A stretch of 64,000 nt of DNA from JAFMDF01 sp965222705 (lineage in GTDB: Bacteria; Bacteroidota; Bacteroidia; Chitinophagales; Saprospiraceae), in NCBI GenBank assembly GCA_965222705.1, contig CBDCUO010000032.1, positions 62,001 to 126,000 of the forward strand, in the 5' to 3' direction. Numbering within the stretch: position 1 is the first letter of the stretch; every line of letters starts with the position of its first letter. The translations under genes were made by a program, and so were the position numbers. The notes under the pieces are model-generated. The model ran no database searches, was not told the origin of the DNA, and saw only the letters and a list, made by a program, of their open reading frames with translations. Below are positions 55,001-62,600 of the stretch, piece by piece.

Positions 55001-57957
55001 CCACGACTACCTACTGCGTAACTGTCCAGAATGCCAATGGATGTATGGGAACAGATTGTGTGACGGTAACGGTAAGAGATGGTGCGGAAGTAGTTGCTTG
55101 CGAAGATAAAACGATTTGCGCAGGAGGTAGTACGCCTTTGACTGTAACAACGGGCATTGCCTATTCCTGGAGCCCAGCAGCCTCTTTAGATAATCCAACG
55201 GTTGGTACACCAATAGCTAGTCCTCTCGTAACCACTACTTATACCGTGACCGTAACGGATGCCAATGGATGTATTGGAGTGGATCAGGTAGTTGTCAATG
55301 TAAACTCAGGAGAAGTCGCTAACGCAGGCAATGATGTCAGCATTTGTGCAGGTTCTTCTACACAGCTAAATGGATCAGGAGGAACGACTTATAATTGGAG
55401 TCCAACAACGGGCTTAAGTAATCCATTCATAGCTAATCCAATAGCTAGTCCGACAACTACTACAACTTATACTTTGACGGTTAGTAATAATTCAGGCTGT
55501 ACCGATACCGATCAGGTAATTGTCGGTGTGACAAGTATGGCAAATGCCAATGCAGGCAATGATGTCAGCATTTGTGCAGGGGAAAGTACTCAATTAAATG
55601 CGACAGGCGGAATGACTTATAGCTGGAGCCCAACCACGGGCTTAAGCAATCCATTTATTGCTAATCCGGTTGCCAGTCCAATAACAACAACCATTTATAC
55701 AGTAACTGCGACAACCAGTGGAGGCTGTGTAGCGACAGACCAGGTAATTGTTGGCGTTCATTCAGCACCAACGATTTCACCAGTTATTTCTAATCCTAGT
55801 TGTTGTAATAACGATGGCAGCATTACCCTAACCGTATTGGGCGGTTCAGGAAATTTTAGTTATAACTGGACACCAAATGTTTCCAACTCAAATAGTGCAC
55901 AAGGTTTGGCAGCAGGAGAGTATAAAGTAGTTGTTACCGATAATATGGGCTGCGATGTAGTGGGCACCATTAATTTAGCACAAAATTGTAATACCTGTGA
56001 AGATATTGTTCCTGAAAGGTTGGTTTGTGTAGAAGAAGATGAAACCGTAAGTCAACTTTGTCTCCCAATTCGACAAGAAGACATCGGAAACTATGAAATT
56101 ACGGCTGCCGGAACGATTCTTCATCCAACTCATGGATGTGATTTTGAAAACCTAAATGCTTACTCCTATTCTTTATTGCCAGGAGGAGGTAACGCTGGAC
56201 CTTATAAAATTGATTCCTGGACAGTGAATGGAATTGTCTATAATGGCATGGTGAATAATATGAACGAGTTGACGACTTGGATGAATACCATTGATCCTAC
56301 CGGAAACTGGACACATAATTCACCTGTCCTGATTATTATGGGAGGACATCCGACTACTGTTTATGGCGATATGAAAATTACCCATCAAGCTACTTGGATT
56401 GAAACCACCTTGAATCCAAATATTACAGGTGTAGCACAGGGAACATTGGTCGAGGTTCCATTGGGCAATGCAGATAGCGTAGTGGTTATGATCGAAAATA
56501 AAGAAGATTGTTGCAAGGATATGATAGTTATAAAACGTTGTGGCACGACACCAGAAACTTGTACAGAAGAAATTATAACTGCACAGCTTATTGAAGCAGA
56601 AGTCAATAATTGTAGTTCAGTTGGTACCATTTGTATTGAAATACCTTTACAAGAAATTTTAAATTATTCCTTTGCCGTAAATGGCAATGAATATGCAGGT
56701 GGTTTCCGAGGGTGTGATTTTGATACCATGTTTGCCTATACCTACTTTACAATGCCAGATATGGGAGCTAATGGACCCTATATGCTGCGATCTTGGCAAG
56801 TAGGTAATCAGACTTATTCTGGTCAATTTAATACCATAACAGACCTGGTTAATCTAATGAATACTTGGGATCCAATTGGCGACTGGAAGCAGGAGGTTGC
56901 AACGGTTACTATACAAGGTGGCCATCCTTCGGTCAATTATGGTGCTATGGATGTGGAGCAAATCAATACGGGTGCTTTTGCAATTCTTGAATTGAACACT
57001 AACCTCCTTCCAATGGGTACAGAACTATCTCTCAGCGTTGGAACACATGAGGTGCTAGTTACTAATAACTCTACCGAATGCGAGGATCGCTTTACAGCCA
57101 TTATCAACTGCGTGACAAGCCCCAAAGATGACTGTACGGATTTTATTACTGATGAAACGAGGGCTTACACCATTTCAGATTGTAGTGAAAAAGCAGGCTT
57201 TTGCGTAGAAATTCCATTTGCAGATCTGGGTAATTATACCATTGATCAAAATGGAGAGTTTTATACTGGAGAGATTGATGTTTGTACGACTGATGGGAAT
57301 AGCATTATGCTTTATGCTGGAGAAGGTAAACATATTTTCTTGTTGACCAATGAATTAACAGAATGTTCAGACGCTATTACTGTTAAAATAAGCTGTACAG
57401 AAGCAATTGTTAATGGTAATAAAATGCCAAAGGCAGACAGGGATTTGAGTCGTACCCAGATGAATAGGCCAGTTGTTATTGACGTAGCTAGCAATGATAG
57501 GGCTATTGAATCAAGTACCTTGAGAATAATAGAAACCCCAAAATATGGCGAATTAATTATCAATCCCGATAATACAATTACTTATGAACCAAACGAGGGC
57601 TTCTGCAATTCGCGACAGCCAGACTTCTTCCGATATGAAATTTGCAATGATTTTGGCTGCGATGAAGCAGGCGTGCAGGTGGTCGTTGATTGTAAACCGA
57701 TTCGAGTATTTAGTGGCTTCTCTCCAAATGGAGACGAGATTAATGATTATTTGAGAATTGATGGCTTGGAGGCTTATCCCAATAGTGTATTGAAAATATA
57801 CAATCGTTGGGGGAGTGAACTCTTCTCCCAAAAAGGATACGCTAACAATTGGGATGGCACTTATGAAGGAGAGCCCTTGCCTCAAGGCACTTATTTCTAT
57901 CTGCTAGACGATGGAAAAGGCCATAAATATTCCGGATTCATACAAATTAATAGATAA
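46036..57957 (+). CDS. Giant T9SS type B adhesin, main part (DUF11, SdrD-B, PKD, two large repeat arrays)
   Basis: A 3973-aa frame; coding really extends back to about 45928, because the second DUF11 domain begins (FDLAITEELL) before this ATG. In order: DUF11 domains (to about residue 600); an SdrD-B-like domain (about 760-840; GGDGNFNIGLDNGFAGITV); Ig and PKD modules (about 870-1100; WDWDFGDGAGTSTDQNPYY); 13 repeats of about 81 aa (1105-2154); two linker domains; 12 repeats of about 76 aa (2333-3245); an SprB repeat; three related GNYxI domains (about 3330-3790); a cadherin-like segment; and a type B sorting domain (about 3890-3973; GFSPNGDEINDYL, IYNRWGSELF, NWDGTYEGEPLPQGTYFYL). It lacks its own signal peptide, which the upstream frame supplies. 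The design is that of SprB-like gliding or attachment filaments. No PorP/SprF gene is adjacent. Confidence 0.85.
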   Translation: MPGDTVMGKITVINQGDVSADSIQIYAYLPEGISLNDVNWTLLNDSTAVRTLTVADGIIQTGGLLPDSMIMVTIDYTIDLTFMGDSLVTYVEIGGATDGAGNPVTDIDSSPDSDRTNDSGGVPNSPTDNEVNQSPPIDEDDHDPMQLEIEQVFNLSLTKTTDSTIVQLGDLVTYQIRVRNEGSLDAYNISITDHIPMGMSLADSEWTESGDTARYNTPIGYLAAGQDSVIEITLQVDLGFRGNSLENKAEIAGADNDTDSMNTPPVDINSVPEEDQTPPNEDDEDIATIGVEQVFDLALLQTLAPGQPNPIRAGDTLELKLVVTNQGTIAADTVELSEYLPEGVTLSGLDANGFTVLNDSTLQLLLTTGNGKLPAGGLLPDSMVMIVVELVVDQNSTADSLVFYGEISEDGQHNDYDSTPDAIDGNDSGGIPNSVTDNEIEEAPPIDEDDHDPAVISLQYYDLALIKALAEGQTDTVKLGNDIDYKITIINEGIFPAYDVEVADHIPNGMILSGLDTSGWVMSGDLAFNTLSAPIFSGDSACIYIKLKLISGNPNTTIKNVAEVSGVKDAIGNVIQDIDSEVGTTTTAEEEAFFEDDEDLQAVMLGDFDPIGYIYCDKTGAIITGGKIVVTSTPPGGAIFYSVDGLTGDTLDGRTGKYQFFTNGVEGTYTMDYIHPDGFPLSVNILPETGALDPTGKDGDPAYDVDGIINNYVTLGSNVNNNYLIDKDASSNPYYLSFDLETDDPYIDLNNIPVSCVYIGAVICQDTGGDGNFNIGLDNGFAGITVNLYECSDTLLPINTTISEPDGSYRFDGLETGCYKVQFVIPDGNYIPTDNGIIGQNGWSIPLNLDYGDCDTTTTTCISACPVSSVIPTSTDICQGDSVQLTASIVAPSATYKWTPSIGLNDPFIANPIAFPRTTTFYVVEVDPGFGACVSYDTVVVNVHDIPNPDFYAEEVCMGEEMAFIDKTISFGPIVRWDWDFGDGAGTSTDQNPYYSYNSAGHYMVKLTIENANGCRDSIWKEVTVNPMVWAIASAENDTICAGECTRLLAQGGTHFTWLPTTNMSDSSSFSPEVCPTVSTTYTVTVTNDFGCIATDQVTVTVLPGPTVDVAMTDVTECGRFDGSITITANGPASNYQYSIDGGLTFYNTNTFNGLPASSYIVVVRGGGCEVLYANNPVVIGEGLSPSITNVDVLHPSCEATDGSIVINATGGTGLQYSINGGIDWSSSNSFSDLGGGTYFIAVSSSDRSCITYYPAVTLIQPTRPTIIDVTYTNPTDCDENNGTIFILADSDNAIEYGLDNGMMTVWQSSNNFFNLPAGTYDIYVRNAGNTCITPYALNSIQLTAPTAPAITAVTVDQPTDCGSNNASLQITATAGSEALEYSIDGGINWDNFASYTNLQPGVYNVFIRNTGGTCVVAYTGNPIIISYPDAPEIVEALHNHPTDCGLSDGTIEITANAGSLSMIYSIDGGLTWQLSSIFNGLSGGIYNIRVANSDTSCMAIYPTLELIDQVGGTIDEVIAESNCENGEGMITISASSTTALEYSIDGGATYQSSNVFTSLADGTYNIFVRNASNNCTIEYAGNPITISRPVATIDNVVAINPDDCGGENGVITITGIGADLEYSIDGGINYQSSREFANLPTGTYNIFVRNTLTGCETAYLNNPVLLEAPDAPQITEVLHTNPTECGQSDGTIQITASSGSGAIIYSIDGGTTWQPGNFFNNLSGGIYNIRIANSDTSCIVTYPTIELFDQTGGMIDDVIVESDCENGEGVIMIVASSTTPLEYSIDGGLTYQSSNIFSHLDDGTYPIFIRNVSDNCEVAYTGNPVTITRPTDGIDNVVAIDPTDCGGSDGAISVEATGGDLSYSIDGGINFYSTNIFNDLPAGTYNIFVKNNSNNCITSYFANPVELVEPQAPVITSVESSDPTDCEANDGIITVVADGIGGLQYSLDGATWSNGNTFIDLLPGLYNVYVRYNDETCTVPYINNPVVITAPTGPSIIDCIGTNPTDCNTNDGTLTVIASGGTEPLQYSVDGGTTWQTSNEFTGLSSGIYSVAVANADQTCKAIHPMCVLSAPEPPVVNEVTIADPTNCGLDDGSIAIFADGNGGLEYSIDNGTSWSANSFFANLAAGFYHVKVRNAADNCEVDYGPVEVTAPTPPTILAGVDNLSTCTGSSIPINIIMSESIAHYTILGSGGYLNDNAIGGTLTFDAFLNGVVNNFTVTLENTDGCTVVEEFAIFQTSDPEADFIVHNPICAETDVMIEFTGEASPGAILNWDLDGGIVISSSSATADAPAGATLVVQWGSPGGKTISLDIDDGGCTDRKVQNINVNKLPFANAGEDIAICEGECVQLNGIGNGAMYMWSPATGLSATDIPNPMACPTVTTTYQLIVMGAEGCMAMDEITVMVSDHTMADAGEDVSLCTGETTQLNATGGVSYAWSPTTGLSNPNIANPVASPTTITTYSVTVTNATGCTAVDEVIVDVHPLPIVSAGADKMICVGENTMLSATGGVSYVWTPATGLSSTLVPNPIATPTTTTTYTVVATDANGCTGSDQVTVIVGGNANANAGADQTICIGSSVQLNASGGVIYSWSPTTGLSNPNIANPIANPIVTTTYTVTVTNTEGCIGTDQITVNVNENIIVHAGADQTICAGASAFLNAAGGVIYSWSPATGLSNPNIANPIATPAFTTTYTVTATNAEGCTGTDQVTINVNNDGIPISAGADQTICVGGFAQLSASGGVTYSWSPATGLNNPNIANPIATPTTTTTYTVVAMNAQGCTGSDQVTVFVMPGEDIVACPDKFICGGGSVRLTVNGGVSWVWSPATGLDNPNIAAPIASPTVTTLYTVTGTDANGCTDTDEVLVIVNGNIAANAGPDVTICQGSSTNLNASGGTTYSWSPATGLSNPNIANPTASPLFTTTYTVTVTNAEGCIGTDQVTVHVNNIVLINAGSNVTICRGSATILNASGGTNYFWMPTTGLSNPNIANPIANPTTTTTYCVTVQNANGCMGTDCVTVTVRDGAEVVACEDKTICAGGSTPLTVTTGIAYSWSPAASLDNPTVGTPIASPLVTTTYTVTVTDANGCIGVDQVVVNVNSGEVANAGNDVSICAGSSTQLNGSGGTTYNWSPTTGLSNPFIANPIASPTTTTTYTLTVSNNSGCTDTDQVIVGVTSMANANAGNDVSICAGESTQLNATGGMTYSWSPTTGLSNPFIANPVASPITTTIYTVTATTSGGCVATDQVIVGVHSAPTISPVISNPSCCNNDGSITLTVLGGSGNFSYNWTPNVSNSNSAQGLAAGEYKVVVTDNMGCDVVGTINLAQNCNTCEDIVPERLVCVEEDETVSQLCLPIRQEDIGNYEITAAGTILHPTHGCDFENLNAYSYSLLPGGGNAGPYKIDSWTVNGIVYNGMVNNMNELTTWMNTIDPTGNWTHNSPVLIIMGGHPTTVYGDMKITHQATWIETTLNPNITGVAQGTLVEVPLGNADSVVVMIENKEDCCKDMIVIKRCGTTPETCTEEIITAQLIEAEVNNCSSVGTICIEIPLQEILNYSFAVNGNEYAGGFRGCDFDTMFAYTYFTMPDMGANGPYMLRSWQVGNQTYSGQFNTITDLVNLMNTWDPIGDWKQEVATVTIQGGHPSVNYGAMDVEQINTGAFAILELNTNLLPMGTELSLSVGTHEVLVTNNSTECEDRFTAIINCVTSPKDDCTDFITDETRAYTISDCSEKAGFCVEIPFADLGNYTIDQNGEFYTGEIDVCTTDGNSIMLYAGEGKHIFLLTNELTECSDAITVKISCTEAIVNGNKMPKADRDLSRTQMNRPVVIDVASNDRAIESSTLRIIETPKYGELIINPDNTITYEPNEGFCNSRQPDFFRYEICNDFGCDEAGVQVVVDCKPIRVFSGFSPNGDEINDYLRIDGLEAYPNSVLKIYNRWGSELFSQKGYANNWDGTYEGEPLPQGTYFYLLDDGKGHKYSGFIQINR
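49348..52497 (+). repeat. Array A: 13 tandem protein repeats of about 81 aa (about 242 bp)
   Basis: Each unit has the pattern NPTDC-x-x-x-(D/N)G-x-I-x-I-x-A, then L-x-YSIDGG-x-x-W, F-x-x-L-x-x-G-x-Y-N-(I/V)-x-(V/I)-R-N, a cysteine, and a closing AP-type linker. Two conserved cysteines per unit suggest a disulfide. Units differ noticeably in DNA, so the array is old rather than freshly amplified. Confidence 0.9.
50326..51771 (+). repeat. Two tandem 723-bp super-repeats within array A
   Basis: Units 5-6-7 (50326-51048) correspond one-to-one with units 8-9-10 (51049-51771). Both triplets are exactly 723 bp, and unit-specific features recur: LELIDQ/IELFDQ linkers, the ESNCENGEG/ESDCENGEG variant and NVVAINPDDCGG/NVVAIDPTDCGG. 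A three-unit block was duplicated as one piece. Confidence 0.85.
53032..55770 (+). repeat. Array B: 12 tandem Ig-like repeats of about 76 aa (about 228 bp)
   Basis: The consensus is NAGxDxxICxGxSxxLNASGG, then YSWSPATGLSNPNIANPIA, TTTYTVT and a closing GCxGTDQVTVxV. Units are more alike than in array A, and several share near-identical DNA around the SNPNIANP segment. Two diverged relatives lie upstream (about 48640-48870 and 49118-49345). Confidence 0.9.
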
Positions 57958-58155
57958 TGGGAATGAAACCGTAAGACGGATTACCAATCCGTCCGCAGAG
58001 GCTTTTTTAATTAGATGAATTCTTCTAGGACCGAATTTTTTATACGGTGTTCATCCAAATTGAGAATAGCTGTTGGTCAAAATTTCGGCTCCCTCGGACT
58101 GTAAGAATATAACAAACGGCTAAAAAAACAGATGTTCCTAAAATTGGTTGTTTGA

Positions 58156-58185
58156 GGGCTTGCGATTGAGCAAGCCCTTTTTCTT
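58156..58185 (+). terminator. Hairpin terminator after the giant adhesin gene
   Basis: An 8-bp perfect stem GGGCTTGC/GCAAGCCC (58156-58163 with 58170-58177, loop GATTGA) is followed by TTTTTCTTT. It lies about 200 nt after the adhesin stop and just before the convergent transglycosylase gene. A smaller hairpin (57975-57993) lies nearer the stop. Confidence 0.85.
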
Positions 58186-58194
58186 TAGTTAGGT

Positions 58195-59142
58195 TTATCC
58201 TCTGATAATATTTTTAGATTTTTCTGCCACAATTGTATTATAATAATCAATAAAACCGTCCATTTTCACTTTTGGCAAAACTAAATAATTTCCCCGCGTA
58301 CTATCGGGCAGCACCAATTGGCGATAAGAGGGATTTAGTCGTTTGATAATAGGAATTGGAATATCTAAAGCTTCTGATATTTGCTGAAAAGTTACTTTGT
58401 GATGGATAGTAGCAATTTTTGTGAATTTTAAAAAATAATCCTCATCCGCTGGTTGCAAATTGTGTAAATGGTAATAATTCATTACATAAACCGCTGCTGC
58501 CAGTCTGTTTATATAATGCTGGGTTTGTTCTGGAAGATGCTCCTTGATTTCCCAGAAATCAGCTGCTTGCCCCAGGCGGATAGCTTTCTGTGCGCCGCCG
58601 CCGCCGCAGTTAAAGGCAGCAACAGCTAGGGTCCAATCCCCTAATAACTTATGCAAAAAAGTTAAGTATTTTATGGCTGCCTGAGTGGATTTAAGTGGGT
58701 CCCTGCGCTCATCTACCTGGTTATTGATAATAAGACCAAACCGCCTTGCGGTAGAGGGCATTAATTGCCAAAGCCCAACTGCTCCCACGCTGGAAATGGC
58801 ATTGGGACTCATACTGGATTCTATGACGGTCAGGTATTTTAGTTCTTCCGGTAAATTATGCGCCCTTAATTGTTTTTCAATAATAGGAAAATACATTTGA
58901 GCTCGACCTAGTATTCGCCTCGTTCTGGGCCTTGCACGAATGATATAACTTTCAATGTTTTTCTGCACGATTTCGCTATACCTCAAATCCAATACGCCTG
59001 CCTTATCGAGCAGGCGGGCCTGGGTTTCGCGAGGGGATACATTATAACTGAGGCTTGATGAAAATGTAGAGTTTGCAAAAGAAAAATTGCAAAAAAGAAA
59101 GGTTAATCCAGCTAGTATAGCTGAATACGCTAATCGGTTCAT
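58195..59142 (-). CDS. Lytic murein transglycosylase, MltD-like
   Basis: A 315-aa protein with signal peptide MNRLAYSAILAGLTFLFC and FSFANS. No clean lipobox is evident, although Cys18 lies near the end of the hydrophobic stretch. The SLT domain (about 85-230) has the catalytic glutamate in YLTVIESSMSPNAIS (E108), the family motif GAVGLWQLMPSTARRFGL, DPLKSTQAAIKYL, and the AFNCGGGGAQKAI and YINRLAAAVYVMNYY segments. It cleaves the MurNAc-GlcNAc bond in peptidoglycan with formation of 1,6-anhydroMurNAc. Residues about 245-300 (ATIHHKVTFQQISEALDIP, NYLVLPK) look like a LysM-type binding module. It is convergent with the giant adhesin gene; a role in opening the wall for surface structures is possible, but general wall turnover is as likely. 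Confidence 0.9.
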   Translation of the reverse strand: MNRLAYSAILAGLTFLFCNFSFANSTFSSSLSYNVSPRETQARLLDKAGVLDLRYSEIVQKNIESYIIRARPRTRRILGRAQMYFPIIEKQLRAHNLPEELKYLTVIESSMSPNAISSVGAVGLWQLMPSTARRFGLIINNQVDERRDPLKSTQAAIKYLTFLHKLLGDWTLAVAAFNCGGGGAQKAIRLGQAADFWEIKEHLPEQTQHYINRLAAAVYVMNYYHLHNLQPADEDYFLKFTKIATIHHKVTFQQISEALDIPIPIIKRLNPSYRQLVLPDSTRGNYLVLPKVKMDGFIDYYNTIVAEKSKNIIRG

Positions 59143-59695
59143 GGAATAATAATTTGTTTACAATTAATTGATAATCAGTAGTCTGTGTGGGATAACTGAT
59201 ACAAATAATTTTGCCTATTTAATACTTTGTTCTGGTAAAGATGCCTTTTGTAAAAGGCGAATTTTGGATATCGTTCGATTGAATAACGTAACCTAAATAG
59301 GGTAGTTTCAGAAAATGGCGAAAAATATATAAGAATAGCGCGAAATCGTAAGATGGGCTGTTAATTTATGCTGTCAAATACCGTAAAGACTGCTTCTTAA
59401 GGTCAAAGTTTTTACCAACAATCCACGTACCGCCCAGAGCCTAAATGCGTTAGAGAGCATTTTAAGACACTAATAATCCAGTTCCTTGTATCTTTTGGGT
59501 CGATAAGTGAGTTTACGAATTGCTAGCAAAGGGTAACCTCTTTTTAGGTAAATGTGGCAATTCATTGAAACCAGGCAGATAGATACTGAATAATTCTTTG
59601 CTTGTTATTTAGTAGTACTTTTATGCTAAAATTTCGATTGAAAATTGGTACACTAAGAAGAGGAGGACGGACAGAAGTAAATAATTTTCCTACCT
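59143..59695. other. Intergenic region between the transglycosylase and the large unknown gene
   Basis: 553 nt with no gene, RNA or clear terminator. A short inverted repeat AAATGC/GCATTT lies near 59443-59463, which is not significant alone. The upstream gene on this strand may terminate here without a canonical hairpin. Confidence 0.5.
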
Positions 59696-62600
59696 TTAAC
59701 GAGTCGCTTTAATTCGCGCTACGAACTGTCTCGCCGATCCCGGATTTAAGGGTTGGATCTCATAATTTTCGCCGTCTGGCATTTTAATGATGGTTTCTTT
59801 TTTCTTTAAACTAGCCAAGGCATCGTTATATCGGGTATTATTAGAAACCGTACTCAGGATGCCTCCTCTGTAACTAAAGAAATAAAAATACTCGCTGGGT
59901 GATTTGATATAGATATAAACGCGATCGTCTCCATTGGAAGGCATTTTGAATTCTACATAACAAGTCAAGTTTTTATTAATCATGTCCACACCAATACTGC
60001 CTAGCCCTATGACATCTTTGGAGGACACAAACGATTGATAGTCAGGATCCCACTTCATAAGTAAGTCACTAAAAAAGAAAGTGTGGTGCTTGTACTTTTT
60101 TGGAAAAAACAAGGTTCTGTTTTTCATAATATTGACCGTTTCATTGAGTTCTGTATCGTTAAGAAGGAAATTTGAAAGGGCCTTTGTATAAAACGCTTCT
60201 TTGTTAGAATAAGCAATATCGGTGGCATCAAAACTGCTAGAAACAATATCGTTGACCACAATTCGAAGCAGGGAAGGGGGAATGGTCATATCCACTCCGG
60301 CCATCATATTAGCTACGACCGGAGCATCAAAAGTGCTGGAGTCTTGTTCGTTTGGATAATGCGTTTCAATCTCTCCTGCGGCTTTGATGCTGATATAGTC
60401 TAAACCGTCTCCAATGTTGAGCGGGCCTTCCCCCTTTACCTTTCCCGTTTTGTTGGAAAAAGTCAATAGGCTGCCTCGCAGTTTGTTTTCAATGACTTTA
60501 GTAGAATCCCCAAAAATAAATTCATCTTTTGCTTTGTCATATTTGAATAAACCCGTTACAGGAAGAATTGGGCGATCTTTTCTAAAGAATAAGGGCATCA
60601 TGGTGCGAGCATAGATGCGGGTGTTTTCTTTGCTCAGATAGAATCCCGTTCTAAGGGGGGTCCCTTCATAATTTTTAGGGACCTCGTAGGTAATAGTTAA
60701 ATCATCTTTATCGCCTTCACTATTGATGGTAAACCATTGCGGGTCAGGCATTAAGGGTGCGTCGAACTTAGCAAAACCTTCGAATTGTAAATTTTTGGAA
60801 GAGGCGAATAGCGAAATATCCCCTCTAAACTGTGTCTTTATATCAATATAAAAATTGTCTTCTTCTTTAATGGTTCCCTTGGCTCTGGTTTCGGTGCCTT
60901 TTTCGCTTCTTTTGCCTTTTCCAACCCGACTTCCTGTTATGTTTGAAAAATAAATTTCCTGTTTTTTATTGCCAATGTTATACTCATAATACCCATCCGC
61001 TGAGAACTCTTTTCGTCCAGTAATATCAATATTGACGCGATTGATCACATGATTTTTATTTAGGGTATCTGCTACAATTTTGGCATTGGTGAGTCTTTTC
61101 ATATCGCCATTGGGTTGGATGGTAATATCACCCGTTTCGGGGTAAATGAAAGCATCACAAGAGCGAATTTCCGATACGCCACCGATTTCCAACTGGCTGT
61201 TTTTTAAATTGTAAAAAGCACTTTTTCCAGGAAAGGTGAGCGAGTCCTTGGCAGGGTGGATGGAGGTGAAATCGGCGTAATCATTTCTTGCGGATTTAAA
61301 AATGATCGTTTCGTCTTTAATATCCCATTCAAACTCATCCATAGTGGTAATGTACTGATTGTAAGGGAAGTAGGTGATGCCGATAGCTGCGTTGGATTTG
61401 AATGTACCCAATTGTTTATCAAAATCAACTTCTCCCTTTAGATTAGAGGTTTTTAGGGCCAGCGCGTCGGCTTCCAGCGCTTTAATTTGAATATTCATCG
61501 TATCTGATCGGGCAGAGAATGAGCCGAAAGAAAATTCATCTGAAGACATATTTGCTTTTTCCCAATTTAATAAGCCACTTCCTTTTAGCCCTGAAGGGGT
61601 CAAAGTAGCCAGTCCACTAAATTTATAATCTCCTTCTTTGTACAAGTCAAAGGGCAATTCTTTCGTGCGGATGTTCATACTATCACTATAAGGCAGCCAA
61701 TTGATCCTTACATCCAAACCAATTGCCTGCGGGATTTCTTTAGAGCGATCTTCTTCCAGATCAAATCTTTCTGCACTGGCAGTCATTTCTTCTGGTTTAA
61801 ATACAAAGTCATCAGAGTTGACAAGGGCTCCTAAATAAGTCAAAGTGCCTTTTCCTTGAAAGCCCTGGTTGCTTAAGTCAATTGCTCCCTTATAATTGCC
61901 GCGGTTTCGGTAGATAGGGTAGCCTGCTTCGGGCGTTTTGGTTAGAAAGCCCAAGGATTGATCTTCTTTTAATATTAACGTTTCTTCAAAATCGGGGAAT
62001 ATGCCTGCGCTAACAATTTTGCCTTTAAAATTTAAATCTGCTCCCTGAAATTTATCCAAACTATTAAAACTGAAGGGCTCTAATTGAAAGTAAAAGGAGT
62101 CTCGATTATAAACGCTATCTTGGTCATAGAATACATAAGAATCGGCCTTGCTTTGGAAAGAAGGAAAGATGCCTATGTTTTGACTGCCAGATTTATTAGA
62201 AGGAGCATCTATTAATAAGTAACCACTTAGGTATTCGATTTCGCTTCCAATGGCTTTGGCGATAGGGTTGCCTTTTTTGTCCCTTTCTTCAGTTGGAACA
62301 AATAAATTAAAATAATGAACTGAGTCCATTTTAATATTAAACATGTCGTAATTAAAAGCAAAGCCTTTGCCCTCAAATACACCATAAGCAGCAAATAGTC
62401 GGCCGTCAAATTCCATATTTCGATTATCCTTGACGATTAGGGTTTTATTGGTAGGGATGGCCCCGACCCGCTGTTTTTTACTAAACTCTATATTTTTCAC
62501 CCCATTGATAGCCATATCTTTATGTTTTAAATCCATAATAGCATTGGCATCGTTGGATGCTGATGTTATTTTTAGTAGGTCGTAATCTACTTTTTCCCTA

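Noticed and set aside
49348..55770. CRISPR-like regular repeats
   Set aside because: The periodicity (about 242 and 228 bp) is whole protein domains in a continuous frame, with no short identical repeats or spacers and no cas genes.
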